A stretch of DNA of 64,000 bases from Ficedula albicollis (lineage: Eukaryota; Chordata; Aves; Passeriformes; Muscicapidae): the NCBI RefSeq assembly GCF_000247815.1, contig NC_021673.1, forward strand, positions 977,658-1,041,657, written 5' to 3'. The stretch's first letter is position 1; each line of letters begins with the position of its first letter. This document shows positions 54,116 through 64,000 of the stretch, one piece after another. The position numbers and the translations under genes are program-made. The notes beneath the pieces are model-generated. The model searched no databases. It was not told the DNA's origin and worked only from the letters and a program-made list of their open reading frames with translations.

Positions 54116-54203
54116 CAAACACAAAACCAAGGAGTACATCAAGAAGTACATGCAGAAATTCGGGATCCTCTACAAGCCCAAAGAGGACACGGAGCTGGAA
54201 TAG
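54042..54203 (+). CDS. SETD2: SETD2 exon 21: end of SRI domain and stop
   Basis: Acceptor CTCCCCACAG to 54041. It encodes LTHGVMNKELKYCKNPEDLE, CNENVKHKTKEYIKKYMQKF and GILYKPKEDTELE, then TAG (54201-54203). The terminal KPKEDTELE matches the vertebrate SETD2 C-terminus. Complete terminal exon, in phase with exon 20. Confidence 0.97.
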   Translation: MTHGVMNKELKYCKNPEDLECNENVKHKTKEYIKKYMQKFGILYKPKEDTELE

Positions 54204-54538
54204 CCCCTGGAATAACCCCCCGATTCCCAGCGAGCCACCAACCTGTGAATTTATTATTATTATTATTAATTATTAATTATTATGACGATGATGGATTTTT
54301 TTTTTTTTTTTTGGTTTTTTTTTTAAGGAGAAACAAACTTGGTTCCCGTCGCTGAGGCTGAGGCAGGCTTTCCCAAGCCTGACTTTGCTGAGCCAGGCTT
54401 TCCCAAGCCCGGCTCTCCCAGCGCTGCTCCCAAGCTCTGTATTATATTTTAACGTATATGTGAATATATTGATAATAATTTGCTTTTTTTTTTTCCCCGT
54501 TGCTTTCAGCCCCAAACGTGCCAATCCCGCGGGAACGT

Positions 54539-54540
<2 letters not shown>

Positions 54541-54575
<35 letters not shown>
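54541..54575 (+). repeat. G-run, 35 nt, SETD2 3' UTR
   Basis: Thirty-five G with ACGTTT before and ACGTTTGGG after, as if two overlapping contig ends were joined. Confidence 0.9.
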
Positions 54576-54577
<2 letters not shown>

Positions 54578-54813
54578 GTTTGGGAGGAGACTTTGGGGGT
54601 TATTCCCGGATTTTTTTTTGTTTGTTTGTTTGTTTGTTTTTTGGTTGTTTCCTTGGTTTTTCCTTTTGGTTCTGCGAGGTTTCCTCCGTTTTCCCTGTAA
54701 ATACTGCGGATTTCTGGCCATGTTGATAAGATTGATTTTACTGCTTCGAGCATTTTACTTTATCCAATTTTTACGGAACTTTTTATGTAAAAAAAAAAGA
54801 GCAAAAAAAGAGA

Positions 54814-54819
54814 AATAAA
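54814..54819 (+). terminator. Polyadenylation signal AATAAA for SETD2
   Basis: A canonical AATAAA about 610 bp after the SETD2 stop, in an A-rich context followed by A/C-rich sequence. It is the best candidate signal in this stretch. Confidence 0.6.
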
Positions 54820-54840
54820 AAATCAAAAGAAAAAAGAAAA

Positions 54841-55649
54841 AAACAAAAACAACACAACAACAAAAAAAAAAAAACCAAAAACAACACAACAACCCAAAAC
54901 AACCCCGAACCCCAAAATGAACACAAGGGGAACCTGGCTTGGGATGTCCCCTCTGCTTTGGTGACCTCCTGTCACCCTCAGCATTCCTGGGAATCTGGAC
55001 CCCCTGGGAAGGGAAGTTTGGGGTGACCTGGGAGCATTTTGGGGTTAAAAATGGTTTTCTGTCCCCTGTGCCACCTGCCTTGGGGTCTTTATGGTGTCCC
55101 CTCCTTCTCCTAGGGCCACCCACGCCTGGGGTGGGTGTGGGACACACAGACACATCCCAGGACACACCTGGGGACACGCGGATGCCCAAGGACACGAATC
55201 CCAGGGACACCTGAGGGGTCCCATCCTTGGGACACGGCCCTGGGGAAATCTGGGACACCTGGGGACACCCAGCCCAGGGATGCAGGGACATCCAGGGACA
55301 CACCTTGGGGACAAAGGGACACCTGGGGACACTTGGGGTACATCCTAGGGACACGCAAAGGGCTGAGGACACAAATCCTGGTGACACCCGAGGGGACTCA
55401 TGGACAGCTGGGGACACTTGGGGACACCCGAGGGGGCACATTCCAGGGACACCTGAAGGGACACGCCCCAGGGACACACGGACACCCGAGGACACAAACC
55501 CTGGTGACACGCAGTGACACTTTTAATGCCCCCACCCAAGGACCAGCCACCAAAAGTCCCCCGTCCCACCCCCCCAGAATCCCTAAAAAAGTACAAAACC
55601 CACGTAAAAAACACCCCCCAGGAATCCGTGGGGAAGCGGGAGCGCCGCC
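54841..55649. other. Intergenic or overlapping 3' region between SETD2 and NRADD-like gene
   Basis: First an A/C-rich stretch (54841-54920) after the SETD2 polyadenylation signal, then about 200 bp of unique sequence. 55140-55520 is a degenerate minisatellite of GGGGACACC(TGG) words. 55520-55649 is C-rich unique sequence. The two genes' 3' ends face each other within about 0.9 kb. Confidence 0.6.
55140..55520 (+). repeat. GGGGACACCTGG degenerate minisatellite
   Basis: Words GGGACACCTGGGGACAC and GGGACACACGGACACC recur over about 380 bp after the SETD2 3' end. Confidence 0.8.
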
Positions 55650-55996
<347 letters not shown>

Positions 55997-56199
55997 CTGC
56001 GGGGAGGGACGGGGTCAGCACCCCGCAATTCCACACCGGGAGGGACGGGCCGAGGGGTGGGGGCGGCTCCCGACCCCATCCAAGTGCTCCCTAATCCCGT
56101 TTAGGGGCTTCCCGACCCCTTTGGGTGCTCCCCGACCCCATCCAAGCGCTCCGTGATCCCATCCCATCCCATTATCCCATCCCATTATCCCATCCCATA

Positions 56200-56575
56200 G
56201 TATAGGAAATAAAGGAATGACACAAGGAAACAGATGATAAAGGGAAACTGAGGCACAAGATGGAAAAATGAGGCACAAAAGGTAAACTGAGGCACGAAAA
56301 GGGGAAATTAAGGAGCAGCAAGGGGAAACTGGGGCATAATATGGGAAATAAAGGAATGACACAAGGAAAGAGACACGATGAAGGGCACAAAAGGGAAACT
56401 GAGGCACCCCAAGGGAAAACAGGCACGAAAGGGAAACTGAGGCACCCCAAGGGAAAACAGGCACAAAAGAGGAAATTAAAGAGAAAAGAGGAAATTAAAG
56501 AGCAACACGGGGAAACTGAGGCACAAAAGGGAAACTGAGGCACAAAAGGGAAACTGAGGCACAAGAGGGGACCCC
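56200..56575 (+). repeat. GGGAAACTGAGGCAC minisatellite, block 1
   Basis: GGGAAACTGAGGCACAAAA words in loose tandem in the putative NRADD-like intron, preceded by a CCCATCCCATTAT run (56155-56198). Confidence 0.85.
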
Positions 56576-56615
56576 CCTCAGTGTCCCCCCCCTTTGGGGT
56601 CCCGGTGCCACTCAC

Positions 56616-56675
56616 GGGTGCAGGGCGGGCAGGACGGGCACGGCTCCTCCGGCTCCTCCTCCGTGGGGCTCCGCG
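56616..56675 (-). CDS. 60-bp Cys-rich exon, copy 2, NRADD-like
   Basis: Identical to the exon at 56746-56805 including flanks (unit of 130 bp, starting at 56581 and 56711). Because the exon is symmetric (phase 1-1, 60 bp), including both copies would keep the frame and add 20 residues. It could also be an assembly duplication next to a gap-rich region. Confidence 0.5.
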
Positions 56676-56745
56676 CTGCGGGTTTGGGGCGTTGAGGGGA
56701 CCCCCCCCCAGTGTCCCCCCCCTTTGGGGTCCCGGTGCCACTCAC

Positions 56746-56805
56746 GGGTGCAGGGCGGGCAGGACGGGCACGGCTCCTCCGGCTCCTCCTCCGTGGGGCT
56801 CCGCG
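56746..56805 (-). CDS. 60-bp Cys-rich exon, copy 1, NRADD-like
   Basis: The - strand has acceptor CCGCAG and donor GTGAGTGG. The 60-bp exon encodes RSPTEEEPEEPCPSCPPCT with split codons at both ends (phase 1-1). Joined to the next piece it reads CPSCPPCTQPPEGPAG, similar in style to the acidic/Pro-rich segment after the NRADD membrane span. An identical copy lies 130 bp further along the transcript. Confidence 0.5.
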
Positions 56806-56897
56806 CTGCGGGTTTGGGGCGTTTTTGGGGTTTTTTGGGTTTTTTTTTTTTTTTGGGGGGGTGTCGCTGGGTTGGGGGTGGTTTTGGGGGTACTCAC

Positions 56898-56928
56898 TGC
56901 GGGCGCAGGGTGGGCAGCGGCTGTCGCA
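56898..56928 (-). CDS. Small Cys-rich exon (truncated by G-run), NRADD-like
   Basis: The - strand reads CDSRCPPCAR plus one base, then donor GTGAGTA (plus positions 56891-56897). The upstream side is lost in the G-run at 56929. It ends in phase 1, like the two CPSCPPCT exons that follow, and shows the same CPPC core, so it may be a diverged third copy. Function unknown. Confidence 0.4.
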
Positions 56929-59676
<2,748 letters not shown>

Positions 59677-59963
59677 GGAAAAGGGAATGAGGGGAAAAGG
59701 GAAACTGAGGCACAGGAAGGGGGATGAGGGGGAAAAGGGAAACTGAGGCACGAGAGAGAATGAGGTGAAAAAGGGAAACTGAGGCACAAAAAGGGGTAAT
59801 TAGGTGAAAAGGGAAACTGAGGCACAAAAAGGGGAATGAGGGACAAAAGTGGAAATTGAGGCAAAAAAAGGGGAAACTGAGGCACAGAAAGGGAATGAGG
59901 GACAAAAGGGGAACAGGCACAAAAAGGGGGAATGAGGCAAAAAAGGGAATGAGGTGAGAAAGG

Positions 59964-60059
59964 TAGGCCACGAGCCCCACGACGAGCGCGGCCAGGAGGG
60001 CGCAGTACAGGGGGATGATGTCGCCGGGGGGCGGCTCGGGGGGAGCCCCCGAGGCCGGC
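59964..60059 (-). CDS. NRADD: NRADD-like transmembrane exon fragment
   Basis: The - strand reads ASGAPPEPPPG and then DIIPLYCALLAALVVGLVAY, one hydrophobic membrane span. It is close to the p75NTR segment (LIPVYC...VVVGLVAY) and human NRADD (IIPVYCALL...GLLAY). The 96-bp fragment has no acceptor upstream and no donor downstream: both ends run straight into GGGAAACTGAGGCAC-type repeat. In p75NTR this exon continues a few codons further (AFKR-like), so the fragment is truncated, most simply by misassembly. Confidence 0.75.
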
Positions 60060-60327
60060 AAAAGGGGAATGAGGGACAAAAGTGGAAATTGAGGCAAAAA
60101 AAGGGGAAACTGAGGCACAGAAAGGGGGAATGAGGGACAAAAGGGGAACAGGCACAAAAAGGGGGAATGAGGCGAAAAAGGGAATGAGGTGAGAAAGGGA
60201 AACTGAGGCACAAAAAGGGGGAATGAGGGGGCCGTGCCTCAGTTTCCCCTTGGAGAGGGGTAAGGGGGTGAGAGCCCCGGGTTTGGGGACAAATCAGGAG
60301 GTTTGGGGACAACTGTAAGAGGGGACA

Positions 60328-60328
<1 letters not shown>

Positions 60329-60361
<33 letters not shown>
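60329..60361 (+). repeat. G-run, 33 nt
   Basis: Thirty-three G directly before a second copy of the GAAAAGGGAATGAGG repeat that also follows the 1325-nt run. Confidence 0.9.
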
Positions 60362-60362
<1 letters not shown>

Positions 60363-60965
60363 AAAGGGAATGAGGGGAAAAGGGAAACTGAGGCACAGGA
60401 AGGGGGGATGAGGGGGAAAAGGGAAACTGAGGCACAAGAGAGAATGAGGTGAAAAAGGGAAACTGAGGCACAAAAAGGGGTAATTAGGTGAAAAGGGAAA
60501 CTGAGGCACAAAAAGGGGAATGAGGGACAAAAGTGGAAATTGAGGCAAAAAAAGGGGAAACTGAGGCACAGAAAGGGGGAATGAGGGACAAAAGGGGAAC
60601 AGGCACAAAAAGGGGGAATGAGGCGAAAAAGGGAATGAGGTGAGAAAGGGAAACTGAGGCACAAAAAGGGGGAATGAGGGACAAAAGGGGAAGCCGAGGC
60701 ACAGGAATGAATGCGGTGAAAAAGGGAAACAGGTGCAACAAGGGAAACTGAGGCGCAAAAAGGAAATGGGATTAAACAGGGGGAACTGAGGTACAAAAAA
60801 AGAACGAGGTGAAAAAGGGGGAATGAGACACAAAAAGAGGGAATGAGGTGAAAAGGGAAACTGAGGCACAGAAGGGAACGAGGTAAAAAGGGAGAAACTG
60901 AGGGACAGAAAGAGAATGAGATAAAAAAGGGAAACTGAGGCACGACATAAGGAAACTAAAGTAGG

Positions 60966-61142
60966 ACTCGGGGAAATGAGGCACAAAAGGGGAAACTGAG
61001 GCAGGACAAGAGCAGGGGACGCTGAGCTGTGACAGAGGGGACACTGGGCAGTGACACGGGGCTGGCACAGAGGTGACGCGGGGCTGGCACCGGGGGGACA
61101 CTGGGCAGTGACACAGGGGACACTGGGCAGTGACACGGGGCT
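60966..61142 (+). repeat. GGGGACACTGGGCAGTGACA repeat
   Basis: Several copies of ACACTGGGCAGTGACAC and GGGGCTGGCAC words before the 1307-nt G-run. Confidence 0.8.
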
Positions 61143-62449
<1,307 letters not shown>

Positions 62450-62507
62450 CGCAGGGCTCGGGGACACCGGGGGGACACGGGGGGCACCCCCCGACCCGCC
62501 CCGGCAC
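62450..62507 (-). CDS. Possible Cys-rich receptor exon, cut by G-run
   Basis: After an acceptor-like sequence (CTGTGCCCGCAG, - strand, ending at 62508) the frame reads VPGRVGGCPPCPPGVPEPCA and enters the G-run. The CxxC spacing followed by a PxPC motif resembles the first cysteine-rich repeat of p75-type receptors. Composition alone could give this peptide, so the call is tentative. Confidence 0.3.
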
Positions 62508-62579
62508 CTGCGGGCACAGCGGAGATCCTGCCTCAGTTTCCCCTAAATCCGCGAATTCCCACTGGGACCACCCCAAAAA

Positions 62580-63135
62580 CCATGGAAAAAGGGGTTTGGA
62601 GAGGGGGAATTAAAGAGTAATAAAAATAAATAATGATGAGAAAGGGAAGTACGTAAAAGCGGGGAGTCAAACAGAAAGAGTAAAAAGGAAAGGAAATAAA
62701 TAATAAATAAAAAGGTAAATAGCACTGGAATGGAAAAGAATGAAAAGAAAGAAACGAAATAAAAGAGAAAGGAAGGGAAAAGCTGAACTAAATTAAAGTG
62801 GAAGGAAAATAAAGTGAGATAAAGGGAAATAAAAAGGAAAATAAGGAAAGTAAAATAGGATAGGGTGAAATAAAACAGCGAAAAGCAAGTACAATAAAAA
62901 AGGAAAATAAAAAATAAGAGGAAAATAAAAAATAAAAGAGGAAAATAAAGTGAAATACAAAAAAGGCGAGTGAAATGAAAGAGGAAAATAAAAATAAAAG
63001 AAAAAAAGAAAGAGGATGATAAAAAGAAAATTATAGAAAGGAAAATAAAAAGAAAATAAACCAGGAAAATAAAAGAAAATGAAGAGAAAAAAAATGGAGG
63101 GAAATGGAATAAAATGAAAGAAAAGGAACTGAACC
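62580..63135 (+). repeat. A/G-rich GGAAAATAAAA array
   Basis: About 550 bp nearly devoid of C: AGAGGAAAATAAAAAATAAA-type words, loose tandem. No gene seen. Confidence 0.8.
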
Positions 63136-63189
63136 GAAATGGCCCGAACTTAACGGAACCAAACCCAAAAAACTTCAACAAAAGCCACG

Positions 63190-64000
<811 letters not shown>

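Larger units (their letters stand above)
54204..54840 (+). other. SETD2: SETD2 3' UTR
   Basis: Noncoding sequence after the stop: a (TTA)n-like stretch, T-runs, then an AT-rich segment with TTTTATGTAAAAAA. A polyadenylation signal AATAAA is at 54814-54819, just after an A-rich tract. A 35-nt G-run (54541-54575) with ACGTTTGGG on both sides interrupts it. The exact cleavage site is not visible; the end given here is an estimate. Confidence 0.7.
56581..56840 (-). repeat. 130-bp tandem duplication carrying the 60-bp exon
   Basis: Two copies starting GTGTCCCCCCCCTTTGGGGT at 56581 and 56711, identical over at least 110 bp, each holding one CPSCPPCT exon with its splice sites. Confidence 0.9.

Overview
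Organism and gene: this is a vertebrate nuclear genome fragment, almost certainly from a bird and probably a songbird. The reasons are the compact introns, the many 3' fragments of CR1 LINEs ending in ATTCTATG-like or ATTCCATG-like tails, the GC-rich minisatellites, and proteins that read as avian versions of vertebrate genes. The main gene is SETD2 on the + strand, the only known histone H3K36 trimethyltransferase of vertebrates. Exons 3 to 21 (human numbering) lie between 13145 and 54203. All 19 exons join in phase and total about 7.95 kb of coding sequence. Exons 1 and 2, which carry the start codon and roughly 30 N-terminal residues, were not found and should lie upstream. || Layout: 1-13144 is upstream intron with CR1 pieces and small tandem duplications. 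13145-17871 is the giant exon 3 (disordered and RS-rich). 18785-24641 holds the AWS, SET and post-SET exons. 26067-28574 holds the first linker exons. 36566-40661 holds the basic and Gln-rich exons. 42398-43813 holds the WW exons. 48040-54203 holds the SRI exons, set in minisatellite-rich introns. The 3' UTR runs to about 54.84 kb. From about 55.65 to 62.5 kb on the - strand lie broken exons of a second gene, a p75NTR-like death-domain receptor best matched to NRADD/NRH1. It is arranged tail-to-tail with SETD2, as I recall for the mammalian locus. || Assembly: eleven runs of pure G (33 to 1325 nt, about 6.8 kb or 10.6% of the window) interrupt the sequence. All lie on the same strand whatever flanks them. 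One sits inside SETD2 exon 3 and several truncate NRADD-like exons. They look like gap filler or a technical artefact, so the long poly-Gly and poly-Pro frames across them are not genes. || Most interesting points: a 216-bp tandem duplication of SETD2 exon 14 whose first copy has no splice donor; a GC-AG intron after the intact copy; a partial upstream duplication of the terminal SRI exon that could encode an alternative, truncated C-terminus; a 26-bp minisatellite of about 38 copies that seems to have grown out of a CR1 fragment; and a duplicated, phase-symmetric 60-bp Cys-rich exon in the NRADD-like gene. I saw no evidence for a wholly new system.
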